From NCBI GenBank assembly GCA_013215505.1, contig JABSQZ010000002.1, positions 186,001 to 250,000 of the forward strand: a DNA stretch of 64,000 nt. Reading direction: 5' to 3'. Origin of the DNA: Oceanospirillaceae bacterium. Its GTDB lineage: Bacteria; Pseudomonadota; Gammaproteobacteria; Pseudomonadales; Balneatricaceae. Below the pieces are notes generated by a model, which was given only the letters and a program-made list of their open reading frames with translations, had not been told where the DNA came from and made no database searches. Below, piece by piece: positions 15,933 through 23,978 of this stretch. Both the position numbers and the translations under genes were made by a program. Within the stretch, counting starts at the first letter, position 1. Every line of letters begins with the position of its first letter.

Positions 15933-17636
15933 TTAGCAACCGCAGCCGTATTGTTTTTGCTTGGACATTTTTCCCACACCAGCATTAAAAGTATTACTCG
16001 GATCCAGCTGTTGGTAAAACTGCTGCTGTGACTCGGGTGCCTGATACAAGTGCCCAACATTGTGTTCAGCCGGGTATTTTGCTCCCTGTTGCTCTAATAG
16101 TTTCAGTAATTTGGCTTTGATCTTAGCGCTCTGGAAGCCCTTTTTTAGTATGTAATCGCGGTGGAATACGTGACAAAAGAAGTGCCCGTAATATAGGGGA
16201 TGTAATATTTCAGAGGCGATTTCTGCGGGTAAGTTTTCAACCCAGTTTTGCTCGTTACGCTTTAGGGCGACATCTAAAGCTAAAATATCTTCAACTTTGT
16301 TTTTATGTAACTGCTCGTAGCGAATCGCGGCACCGGCAACCACGAATCTTTGCAGCATGGCCTTTTTCGCTTCAGCCTCAGAGCACTCGATAGAGCGGGC
16401 GCTGCTATCCCCGGCAAATAGTCCTTTTTGCAAATAAGTGCGCAACTCTTCAATACCCGCATCGGCCATTTTGATGATCAGGTGGTGGGGGTAATCGGCG
16501 CGCATTTTCAGCAGGGATTTTGGCAAATGTTCTGGCATTAATCGGCAGCAGTAAAATAAAATTTTATCGGGGATATCATCGGGCAGCCACTTTTGTCTAT
16601 CCAGAAATGCCGCTACTTTATTTTTCAGGGCAAATAGCCGCGGCATATTAGCGGTGCCGAGCTTATCTATGGCTAAGAAACTGTCCTTACCGTATTTGTG
16701 CGCAATATCAAAAGCTATTTTGTGTACATATTCCGCCGATACCGGCAAATTATGGAAATCTTGGAGGATGTCGCGTCTAAGTTTTGTCAGCAGTGCCGGA
16801 TCGCTAACACCCAGATAAAAAGTTTTAGTCTGTCGCGGCTGTTGAAAAGTGTCAGAGCGCACCGCAAAAATAGCCAGTTTACCGGCGCAGCCACTGGCTT
16901 CGTAAAGACGGCGCTGATCGGCATTAAATCGCGCCGGGGTATCGGCATCAACATCCCGAACCCGCTGTTCGTAGTCTTTATCAGAGGCGAGTTTATCCAG
17001 TTGTTTCACGGCAGCGGCAGAAAAATTTTGCCGCTGTAGATTCTGTAAAATTTGTTCCGGGTCATCTCCCAGATCGATGCCTAAGTGATTGACTAACTGC
17101 AATTCACCCTCACTGTTAACTTGGGCATACAGCGATAGTTCGGTATAGGCCGGGCCCCGTTTAATCAGAGATCCGCCTGAATTATTGGCGATTCCGCCGA
17201 TTACGCTGGCGCCAATGCAGGAGGAACCTATCACCGAATGCGGTTCTCTACCGAATGGCTTCAGGGCATCTTCAAGCTGAAACAGAGTAGTACCGGGAAA
17301 ACTCACCACTTGCCTGGCGTCATCGATTAGCAAAAATTGATTTAGCTTTAAGGTCTGAATGATAACGACCGGTCGGTCGTAATCATTTCCAGAGGGAGTG
17401 GAGCCTTCAGTGAGGCCAGTATTAGCGGCCTGCATAATCACAATCACATCGCTCTGGACACAAATTTGTAGCACCCGCCAAAGCGTCAGTAGATCTGTGG
17501 GGAAAACGACGGCTATGGCATCACCGCCACCGGATCTGAAACCTTGACGATAGTGTAAGGTGTCGGTGCTGGTGGTTAAGACCTGTTTGCTACCGGCAGC
17601 GTTTTTCAGGGCAGTGATGGTGTGTTGATTGTTCAT
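15933..17636 (-). CDS. dld: Quinone-dependent D-lactate dehydrogenase
   Basis: 567 residues, close to E. coli Dld (571). The FAD-binding PCMH domain covers about 40-220 with MQAANTGLTEGSTPSG and IGASVIGGIANNSGG; the rest is the Dld-specific membrane-binding and cap region, ending in FNAGVGKMSKQKQYGCGC. The peripheral membrane enzyme oxidises D-lactate to pyruvate and passes electrons to quinone. It lies 45 bp downstream of a GntR-type regulator on the same strand and near divergent lldD, so both lactate isomers are handled by one locus. Confidence 0.95.
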   Translation of the reverse strand: MNNQHTITALKNAAGSKQVLTTSTDTLHYRQGFRSGGGDAIAVVFPTDLLTLWRVLQICVQSDVIVIMQAANTGLTEGSTPSGNDYDRPVVIIQTLKLNQFLLIDDARQVVSFPGTTLFQLEDALKPFGREPHSVIGSSCIGASVIGGIANNSGGSLIKRGPAYTELSLYAQVNSEGELQLVNHLGIDLGDDPEQILQNLQRQNFSAAAVKQLDKLASDKDYEQRVRDVDADTPARFNADQRRLYEASGCAGKLAIFAVRSDTFQQPRQTKTFYLGVSDPALLTKLRRDILQDFHNLPVSAEYVHKIAFDIAHKYGKDSFLAIDKLGTANMPRLFALKNKVAAFLDRQKWLPDDIPDKILFYCCRLMPEHLPKSLLKMRADYPHHLIIKMADAGIEELRTYLQKGLFAGDSSARSIECSEAEAKKAMLQRFVVAGAAIRYEQLHKNKVEDILALDVALKRNEQNWVENLPAEIASEILHPLYYGHFFCHVFHRDYILKKGFQSAKIKAKLLKLLEQQGAKYPAEHNVGHLYQAPESQQQFYQQLDPSNTFNAGVGKMSKQKQYGCGC

Positions 17637-17681
17637 AAACTCAGTTGTCTCAAAGGCCGAAGTGTTTCCACCCGGGCGTAT

Positions 17682-18440
17682 TTATCTGTTGTTACTGGTT
17701 CGTCGCAGCGATCGATCCAGTCTGGTTTGTTCTTTTCCCTGCTCTAACAGCGCCTCTTCGACTGAGGAAAAATGCGCGTGAGAGGCGCTCTGGGCTTTTT
17801 CCGGATCGCCGTCAAAGATCGCCTGCATCAACAGTCGGTGCTGTCCATGGATGTTGGCTCGCATGGCCTGTTGGGGATAAATGTCATTTAAATTATCTTT
17901 AATGTGCTGTTTAAATAAATCAAATAACGCCCGCATCATGTGTAACAACACCATGTTGTGGGCGGCTTCGGCGATGGCCAAATGGAACTTCACATCGGCC
18001 ACTACTTCGTTGGAAAAATCTTTGTTGTCGTGAAACTGCTGCAGTTCACTATGTCTGGTGCGGATGTTTTCTCTGTCTACTTCAGTGCTGCGCAAGGCCG
18101 CATAATAGGCACACAAGCCTTCAAGGGCGTGACGAAATTCTAATAAGTCGTACTGTGCCTCAGGATGATTAGCTAACAGTTCCAGCAGCGGGTCGGAAAA
18201 TCCTCTGCCTAACTGCTCTGTAACGTAGTTTCCTCCACCCTGGCGGCTCTCTAAAATCCCTTTGGCAGCGAGTTTTTGAATGGCCTCGCGCAGTGATGGA
18301 CGCGAGACTTCAAACTGTTTGGCTAAGTCTCGCTCCGAAGGCAATCTCTGTCCGGGTTTTAAGGTGCCTTCTACTATCATGGTCTCTAGTTGTTCCACGA
18401 TCACGTCGGATATTTTAGGCGGTCTAACTCTTTGATACAT
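17682..18440 (-). CDS. lldR: GntR/FadR-family regulator of lactate utilisation
   Basis: 252 residues: GntR winged helix at about 8-75 (GQRLPSERDLAKQFEVSRPSLREAI) and an FCD effector domain (about 95-235) with the usual metal-site His residues (FHLAIAEAAHN, MRANIHGQHR). The LldR/PdhR group binds TTGGT-N3-ACCAA sites, and such a site within a perfect palindrome lies at 18726-18756 between this gene and lldD. It likely represses lldD and its own operon with dld, with lactate or pyruvate as effector. Symbol by context and family. Confidence 0.85.
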   Translation of the reverse strand: MYQRVRPPKISDVIVEQLETMIVEGTLKPGQRLPSERDLAKQFEVSRPSLREAIQKLAAKGILESRQGGGNYVTEQLGRGFSDPLLELLANHPEAQYDLLEFRHALEGLCAYYAALRSTEVDRENIRTRHSELQQFHDNKDFSNEVVADVKFHLAIAEAAHNMVLLHMMRALFDLFKQHIKDNLNDIYPQQAMRANIHGQHRLLMQAIFDGDPEKAQSASHAHFSSVEEALLEQGKEQTRLDRSLRRTSNNR

Positions 18441-18685
18441 ATTTAAAAGCTCTAAGAAGCAGCGAGTGCTGTGGTTTTTTACTGCCGCTCTATGTCAATT
18501 TGCTAAGCATAGAACTTGCGTTTGTCTCTAGCTATTATCAACAGCAGTTGCGTCGATAGCAAAATAAGCGGCTATTTCTTGATAAAAAATTTATAAGCCA
18601 CTTCTGTACTGATTAGAAAACTATATCCAGTGAATCTTATCAAGCTCACAGCTGTGTAACTAACAAACACTCAACGGAAAACTTC

Positions 18686-18715
18686 TTGACAAACGCAAGC
18701 ACGGAAACATAAAGT
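18686..18715 (+). promoter_or_regulatory. Probable sigma-70 promoter of lldD
   Basis: TTGACA at 18686-18691 and TAAAGT at 18710-18715 are 18 bp apart. A start site near 18722 would place the palindrome 18726-18756 directly on the first transcribed bases, a normal repression geometry. The leader to the lldD ATG would be about 280 bases. Confidence 0.45.
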
Positions 18716-18725
18716 ATGTCGAAGA

Positions 18726-18756
18726 TTTGGATAATTGGTAAGACCAATTATCCAAA
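18726..18756. promoter_or_regulatory. Perfect palindromic operator, LldR/PdhR type
   Basis: The 14-bp arm TTTGGATAATTGGT (18726-18739) and its exact complement ACCAATTATCCAAA (18743-18756) enclose AAG. The core ATTGGT-N3-ACCAAT is the known consensus of the PdhR/LldR subgroup of GntR regulators, one of which is encoded next to it. No U-tract follows, so it is not a terminator. The rest of 18441-19000 shows no gene. Confidence 0.85.
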
Positions 18757-19000
18757 GTATATAGAGGTGAAAGAAAAATAACAACTCGGTTCAGAGCACA
18801 CTAGACTCATGCCGATAGGCTTGCAGGGAAGATGCTGGGCCTATTCGCATGTACCTCGGTAATCGTTGTATGATGGCGCATATCGATAGCGTCCAATGGC
18901 TTAAATTTTAAATTAAAACAAATAGTAACTGTGTATATTCCCAAAAAAATAGCAGCTTGACGCGTAGGGGGAATTACACTGAATAATAAGGAGCTAAAGC

Positions 19001-20179
19001 ATGGCCAGTATCGTCGAGATCGCCGATCTTAAAAGAATAGCAAAGAGAAAAGTACCCAAACTGTTCTTTGACTACGCGGACTCAGGTTCATGGACTGAAG
19101 GCACTTACCGCGCTAATGAAACGGACTTTCAGAAGCTGTTACTGCGCCAGAAAATCGCTGTGGATATGACTAATCGCAATTTGCGCAGCACTATGTTGGG
19201 GCAGGAAGTGGCCTTGCCATTTGCTATGGCACCCACAGGATTAACCGGAATGCAGTGCGCCGACGGTGAGATAAAAGCCGCCAAAGCTTGTGAAGCCGCC
19301 GGTATCCCTTTTACTTTGTCGACGATGAGTATTTGCTCTATTGAAGATGTGGCCGCCAATACCACTAAACCTTTTTGGTTTCAGTTGTACGTGATGAAAG
19401 ATCGAGATTTTATCGCCCGCTTAATCGCCCGTGCCAAAGCCGCAGGTTGCTCGGCGCTGGTACTGACTTTTGATCTACAAATTCTTGGCCAGCGTCATAA
19501 AGATCTGCGCAATGGTCTGTCGGCACCACCAAAACTTACCCCTAAACACTTATGGTTCATGGCGCAGTGCCCGCAGTGGTGTCTGGGCATGGCGATGACT
19601 AAGCGCCATGACTTTGGAAATATAGTGGGGCATGTCTCGGGTGTCGAAGATATGTCTTCGCTGTCGATGTGGGCGTCTGAACAGTTTGATCCTAAGTTAT
19701 CCTGGGATGATATCGAATGGATCAGAAAACTCTGGGACGGGCCGTTAATTCTCAAGGGTATTCTCGATCCAGAAGATGCGATTAAAGCGGCCGACAGTGG
19801 TGCCGATGCATTGATAGTATCCAATCACGGTGGTCGCCAACTCGATGGTGCCAGGTCTTCGATAGCGGCACTGGCTGAAATAGTCGATTTGGTGGGTGAT
19901 CGTATCGAAGTGCATATGGACGGTGGTATTCGCTCCGGTCAGGACGTGCTTAAAGCGCTTAGCCTGGGTGCAAAAGGTGTCTATATGGGACGTCCATTCC
20001 TGTATGGTTTGGGCGCCATGGGCCAGGCGGGTGTTACTAAAGCAATTGATATAGTGCGCAATGAGTTAGATATCACTATGGCCTTGTGCGGCGAGCGCGA
20101 TGTCAATAATTTGGGCCGTCACAACATCGACAGACACAGTGAGTTAGTTACTCGCTATGACATTGATCTTTCGAAGTAG
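19001..20179 (+). CDS. lldD: L-lactate dehydrogenase (FMN, quinone-dependent)
   Basis: 392 residues, collinear with E. coli LldD (396). FMN/substrate residues are seen: YADSGSWTE near 25, APTG near 77-80, K252 (LILKGIL), catalytic H276 with R279 in SNHGGRQLDGA, and the phosphate loop DGGIRSGQDVLKAL and MGRPFLYGL. It oxidises L-lactate to pyruvate at the membrane. AAGGAG lies seven bases before the ATG. It is divergent from the lldR-dld operon. Confidence 0.96.
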   Translation: MASIVEIADLKRIAKRKVPKLFFDYADSGSWTEGTYRANETDFQKLLLRQKIAVDMTNRNLRSTMLGQEVALPFAMAPTGLTGMQCADGEIKAAKACEAAGIPFTLSTMSICSIEDVAANTTKPFWFQLYVMKDRDFIARLIARAKAAGCSALVLTFDLQILGQRHKDLRNGLSAPPKLTPKHLWFMAQCPQWCLGMAMTKRHDFGNIVGHVSGVEDMSSLSMWASEQFDPKLSWDDIEWIRKLWDGPLILKGILDPEDAIKAADSGADALIVSNHGGRQLDGARSSIAALAEIVDLVGDRIEVHMDGGIRSGQDVLKALSLGAKGVYMGRPFLYGLGAMGQAGVTKAIDIVRNELDITMALCGERDVNNLGRHNIDRHSELVTRYDIDLSK

Positions 20180-20223
20180 TTTTGCGCTGCAAAAATATCT
20201 TTAGCGACTGTATAGCTTGTATA

Positions 20224-20242
20224 ACCCGGCGAAGAGCCGGGT
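20224..20242 (+). terminator. Hairpin after lldD
   Basis: ACCCGGC (20224-20230) pairs with GCCGGGT (20236-20242) around GAAGA, 45 bp after the lldD stop. A GC-rich stem with a weak following tract; probable terminator. Confidence 0.45.
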
Positions 20243-20257
20243 AATAATTAGGCTCGT

Positions 20258-20411
20258 TTATGCGGTGATTTTGGGATCATCTACAAGCAGTTTCTTTTGT
20301 TGCCAGCGCTTGGAAATTGTCAGTATCAGCACTAGCGATGCCAAAACCAAACTAACTGAGTTGGCCAGTAACAGTTGGCCTGTAAATTAGCCAGATCATT
20401 GACGATAGTGG
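20258..20411 (-). pseudogene. Duplicated 3' fragment of the SemiSWEET gene
   Basis: This stretch repeats, at roughly nine in ten bases, the 3' half of the SemiSWEET gene that lies immediately beside it (20438-20590): both contain the identical blocks for the last membrane helix and end with a comparable tail (VDDPKITA against IDNPKIIV) and a TAA. The match then breaks at an insertion (about 20370-20385) and no start or PQ-loop half remains. It is a tandem remnant, not a gene. Confidence 0.8.
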
Positions 20412-20437
20412 TTCACTGCACAGAGTTTGCGCAATGC

Positions 20438-20734
20438 TTATACAATAATTTTAGGGTTATCGATAAGCATTTTTTTCTGTTGCAAGCGCTTGGAAATTGT
20501 CAGTATCAGCACCAGCGATGCCAAAACCAAACTAACTGAGTTGGCCAGTAACATTGGCAGATCATTAACGATAATACCGTAGGTCAACCACAGCGCGATT
20601 CCCAGGGTAAAGATCGAATACATAGTCACTGAAATGCCATCGACGTTGCCAGTACGTAGTATGGCGACAACTTGTGGGACAAAAGCGGCGGTAGTGCAGA
20701 AGGCGGCCATCAGGCCAATAAGGGTTTGATCCAT
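20438..20734 (-). CDS. SemiSWEET (PQ-loop/MtN3) sugar transporter
   Basis: 98 residues from the ATG at 20734; a TTG eight codons earlier is less likely. Three membrane helices with the PQ motif in helix 1 (FVPQVVAILRTGNVDGIS) and the asparagine-bearing third helix (LLANSVSLVLASLVLIL). SemiSWEETs work as homodimers that let sugars cross the inner membrane down their gradient. A second paralogue lies 190 bp upstream on the same strand and a broken third piece follows downstream, so the gene has been duplicated locally. Confidence 0.9.
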   Translation of the reverse strand: MDQTLIGLMAAFCTTAAFVPQVVAILRTGNVDGISVTMYSIFTLGIALWLTYGIIVNDLPMLLANSVSLVLASLVLILTISKRLQQKKMLIDNPKIIV

Positions 20735-20926
20735 TAAAAATAATCTCTGGTTATCCAATATTTCAATAGAGGATAGGTGATAATTGTGACAGTACTGAGA
20801 CAGTAGAATTAAACCGTCTGAGTGATGAGTATTATTTTTTTTGGAGTTGGATCTTAATCACAATTAAGCGGCAGCTCAAGAGAATTGTCGATTATTTGAC
20901 CAAAAGGTCGAATAATATTCAATTGT

Positions 20927-21196
20927 TCAACTTCTCTTGTTCCAGCGTTTGTAAAGAGTCAGGCCGAGCACAGTGGTAGTCAGCACTAAAGTAATGCCAT
21001 TGGCCAACATGATGGGAATATCTTTTAGTACTATGCCGTAGGTAAACCACAGCGCGACACCGCTGACGAGTATCATATACATGTAAATAGAGATGCCATC
21101 GACATTGCCGGTACGCAATATTTGCACCACTTGAGGGACAAAGGCAATAGTCGTTAAAGTAGCAGCCAGCATGCCAATAATAAAAATAAAATCCAT
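20927..21196 (-). CDS. SemiSWEET (PQ-loop/MtN3) sugar transporter, second copy
   Basis: 89 residues from the ATG at 21196 with AAGAGA upstream; the longer frame to 21256 lacks a start signal. The same build as its neighbour: FVPQVVQILRTGNVDGIS in helix 1 and LANGITLVLTTTVLGLTLY in helix 3. The conserved RTGNVDGIS loop shared by both supports a recent common origin, while differing flanks show the copies have diverged. Sugar specificity may differ between the two. Confidence 0.9.
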   Translation of the reverse strand: MDFIFIIGMLAATLTTIAFVPQVVQILRTGNVDGISIYMYMILVSGVALWFTYGIVLKDIPIMLANGITLVLTTTVLGLTLYKRWNKRS

Positions 21197-21464
21197 TTTT
21201 GATCTCTTAAAGGTAGTGTTTGCTGAAGTATAAAAATGAGTATTCCCAGGCACCACTAATATCTAATCTAGTACATCTTCACTCTCTTGGAGGTACCGGG
21301 CATTAGCGGTTGGGATTAAAGATATTTTTAATCAAACGATTTGCTGAGTAACTTATTTTCAGGCCAATAAAATAACCCCAAAATACACATATAACAAGTC
21401 CATTTAGATTATCTGCCATAAATAACAGTAAGATAACTACAAAATTGGTTTTGCTGTTTTTATA

Positions 21465-21506
21465 CTCACGCCTCACGCCTCACGCCTCACGCCTCACGCC
21501 TCACGC
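21465..21506. repeat. Heptanucleotide array (CTCACGC x6)
   Basis: Six exact copies of CTCACGC, followed by CTTTTCATGCGCTCAAGG. Nearly the same flank follows the array at 38440-38488, so array plus flank looks like a dispersed unit. The surrounding gap 21197-21625 holds no other feature. Confidence 0.95.
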
Positions 21507-21572
21507 CTTTTCATGCGCTCAAGGTTGTCATCAGACTCCTTTTCATCTATTTAAGGTCTGGATAGTTACTGA

Positions 21573-21628
21573 CGACTTCCGACTTCCGACTTCCGACTTC
21601 CGACTTCCGACTGACGCCTGACGCCTCA
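21573..21628. repeat. Heptanucleotide array (CGACTTC x5, plus three variants) overlapping a stop codon
   Basis: Five exact CGACTTC units (21573-21607), then CGACTGA, CGCCTGA and CGCCTCA. The last unit (21622-21628) contains TCA, the complement of the TGA that ends the gene at 21626. Confidence 0.93.
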
Positions 21629-22858
21629 TTTCCCCCGCGCCAGCGCCTGTTCTACATCAACCCCGATGGTCAACATGCCGATAGCTTGCGCAGTGGAGGG
21701 ATCAACTATCCTAAGGCTAACTTGTGACTGAAATTTTTTGGCCGATTGGTCGTATCTGATAGAGTCTATATACAGTTTGTTACTTTGGCTTTTGAAGGTT
21801 TTCTCGAACTTAGCCTCATCTCCCTGCCAATAATCTGAAGTAGGTTTACTCATCGCAACATTTAGCCCCAAATTGTCAGTGATAAAGATTTCACTAAACA
21901 AACCATTGGAGTCACGCTCCAGGTTCTGCAGGTAAACCGATAGTGGATGAGCCAATAATTCAGAAATCAGATGGTGTTTTTGGCTGTGGACTTCTTGTCG
22001 CCACTGCTGGTCTAAAGCGGAAATGTGATCAGATTCCAGCTTGCTGTGCAGGGTATTTTGCCGGCGAATACTCTCAAGTACTATTGGCGATTCGATCCAC
22101 TGTTTTACTCTCATCAATATCAGTCTGTGGATAACCCGCTGTTCTCTCGCTGATAGTGCTAATACCTGCGGAGCACATTGGTAGACGTTGTGATTAAATT
22201 TTGACAAAAATTTTGGGTGTCTTTTTAAGTACTGGTTAGAGAAATATACACCTTGGGGGATGTAGCTTAAAAAACGAGTTTGCAGCTCTGGCTCAGTGAA
22301 AGCACTGGATAGCAGGGCAGAATCCTTTTGATCAGCGATAAATGCGTCAATGCGTCCAAGTTTAACTAATTTTCTCAGTTGTTCTAAGCTCGAGACTAAG
22401 GTGAGCTCAGTATAACCTTGAGCTCGCAACCAAGCGGCTTGCTTGCTCTGTTCAATAGCCCCGATGTTGGAGTCACTTTTGCTTTGCCAGCCTATCATTG
22501 AAGATGAATTTCCAAAGTACCAATGCCATTTTTCCAGTGCCAGAGGGGCTGATAGAGTCGCTATGCCATCGAACTCTGGGTGTGGCATTGAGGTCATAGC
22601 ACCGGCAGTGTAATCATTAGTTAAATAGCGCTTGGCTCTCTTCCAGGGAATGGCTTCAATCACATAGCTCATCTGCATTTTTCCCAAGATACAGCTCAAA
22701 GCCCTTTTAGATTTATCCTGTGCATATTGTTGCTCGTGATTGGCTGTTTCAAAGTAAGAAAATGACAATTTCAAGGTGTCATCTTTATCATCGGCGGATA
22801 AACTTAAACTAATAAAACACAGCAATAAACAGCTAATCGCAAGTCGAGTAGGCAGCAC
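21626..22858 (-). CDS. Secreted solute-binding (SBP_bac_3-like) protein fused to a PDC sensor domain
   Basis: 410 residues. Signal peptide 1-21 (LLLCFISLSLSA). Residues about 25-230 resemble the SBP_bac_3 family of periplasmic amino-acid-type binding proteins often seen as orphans in marine gammaproteobacteria (IPWKRAKRYLTNDYTAGAMTS). Residues about 290-405 look like a PDC/Cache sensor fold: LFSEIFITDNLGLNVAMSKP, DYWQGDEAKF and AIGMLTIGVDVEQAL. There is no membrane anchor or output domain, so it would be a free periplasmic two-ligand protein, perhaps presenting signals to a receptor elsewhere. The stop codon lies in a heptamer array. Confidence 0.75.
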   Translation of the reverse strand: MLPTRLAISCLLLCFISLSLSADDKDDTLKLSFSYFETANHEQQYAQDKSKRALSCILGKMQMSYVIEAIPWKRAKRYLTNDYTAGAMTSMPHPEFDGIATLSAPLALEKWHWYFGNSSSMIGWQSKSDSNIGAIEQSKQAAWLRAQGYTELTLVSSLEQLRKLVKLGRIDAFIADQKDSALLSSAFTEPELQTRFLSYIPQGVYFSNQYLKRHPKFLSKFNHNVYQCAPQVLALSAREQRVIHRLILMRVKQWIESPIVLESIRRQNTLHSKLESDHISALDQQWRQEVHSQKHHLISELLAHPLSVYLQNLERDSNGLFSEIFITDNLGLNVAMSKPTSDYWQGDEAKFEKTFKSQSNKLYIDSIRYDQSAKKFQSQVSLRIVDPSTAQAIGMLTIGVDVEQALARGK

Positions 22859-23051
22859 AGAGTTCTCCTTGTTCAGGGCGTTTAGAAACCGTGATTATTA
22901 ATCTGATTTTGCATAGATATCAGGTCTATTGAGTATTGCACAGGCCACAGGGAAAGCCAGTTGTGCAGTGATTAGTATTGTCATTGGGGCATTGAACAAC
23001 AGGGAGGGATAACAGCAAAAGTGGCAGGTTGTTAACCCCCCCAACTGCGGA

Positions 23052-23644
23052 TTAGCTTACAGTGACTTGTTCACCTTGTTTAGACAGACATAACAGTTCA
23101 GCGTTTTTAGGATCTGCTAAAGTCACTAGTTTAGACAATCGAGTTTGAGTGTAGTGGGCAATCGCAACTTTTATCGCTACCCCGTGCGACACCAGTAAGA
23201 TATTTTCACCTGGTGTTGCTGATAAATTTTCTCAATTCCCGCCACCACTCGCTGTTGCAGTTGTTGAAAGGTTTCAGCGCCCTTGACCTGAAACTTATCC
23301 GGGTTCAGCCAAAAGTTATTGGATTGTTGCGGCTCAGAAATTTTAATTTCCTGCTGGGTTCTTCCCTCCCAATGGCCTAAGCTCAACTCGCGGATTTCCG
23401 GCATTCTGCTGCAGCTAAGGTCGCGTTTTTCTAGAATAATATCAATGGTATCAACGGCTCTTTGCAGCGGGCTGTCATAGGCGCAATGCAGAGGCTGTTC
23501 TGCGAGTAAGTCACGAGCAGCCTGCGCCTGCGAAATACCTTGCAGGGTTAACTTGGAATTTTGGCTGCCCTGCCAGCGCTTTTGCGTATTCCATAGTGTT
23601 TCGCCGTGCCGGAGCAAAAAAATGTTAGTTGCTTGATCGCTCAT
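23052..23644 (-). pseudogene. Histidine phosphatase (phosphoglycerate mutase-like), frameshifted
   Basis: The first 155 codons (start 23644) read as a normal PGM/CobC-like phosphatase: FLLRHGETLWN with the catalytic RHG, and LSLGHWEGRTQQEI. At about 23210-23220 the frame shifts: the reading frame ends in SYWCRTG, whereas one base over it continues GENILLVSHGVAIKVA to a TAA at 23052. That second part carries SHG, the second catalytic His. A single base lost near CACCAGGTGAA explains it. Either the gene is dead or there is a sequencing error in this window. Confidence 0.82.
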
Positions 23645-23734
23645 CTTGCCACTCTACCTCTATCCCTAGGTGCTACAGAAAAATTCACTAACCGCAATCG
23701 AAACAGCGGTTTATTCTAATCGACGCTTGATATG

Positions 23735-23978
23735 CTATTGAATTATGCTGCCCATTTTTGCTAGTTTCATTGAATTGCTGCCACTTTGAGCGTCTATCCT
23801 AAAAAGCTGCCCTTAGTAAGTGATCAGTAGCGAGATCAATAAACCTATCATTGTTATCGAACTTCGCCGCCCACTTTGACTAATTTCATTGCATTTAATT
23901 GCTGCCACCTTGGGCGTCTATCCTAAATAGCTGTAGGTTTATTGATCTCGCTACTGATCACTTACTAAGGGTCGATTG
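23735..23978. repeat. Two degenerate copies of the pykA 3' end downstream of pykA
   Basis: The last ~70 bp of pykA (from 23974) recur at about 23849-23933 and, more diverged, at about 23741-23809. Copy two still encodes MKLVKVGGEVR and the stop. Between the copies lie the arms of a 37-bp perfect inverted repeat. No other gene lies in 23645-23978. Confidence 0.85.
23810..23971. repeat. Perfect 37-bp inverted repeat around a pykA 3'-end copy
   Basis: Arms at 23810-23846 and 23935-23971 are exact complements over 37 bp (the left arm begins CCCTTAGTAAGTGATCAGTA), with 88 bp between them. The order is copy 1, left arm, copy 2, right arm, real pykA end. Confidence 0.93.

Noticed and set aside
18726-18756. 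Palindrome considered as a terminator
   Set aside because: AT-rich arms, no following U-tract, placed directly after a promoter and containing a GntR-family core; an operator fits better.
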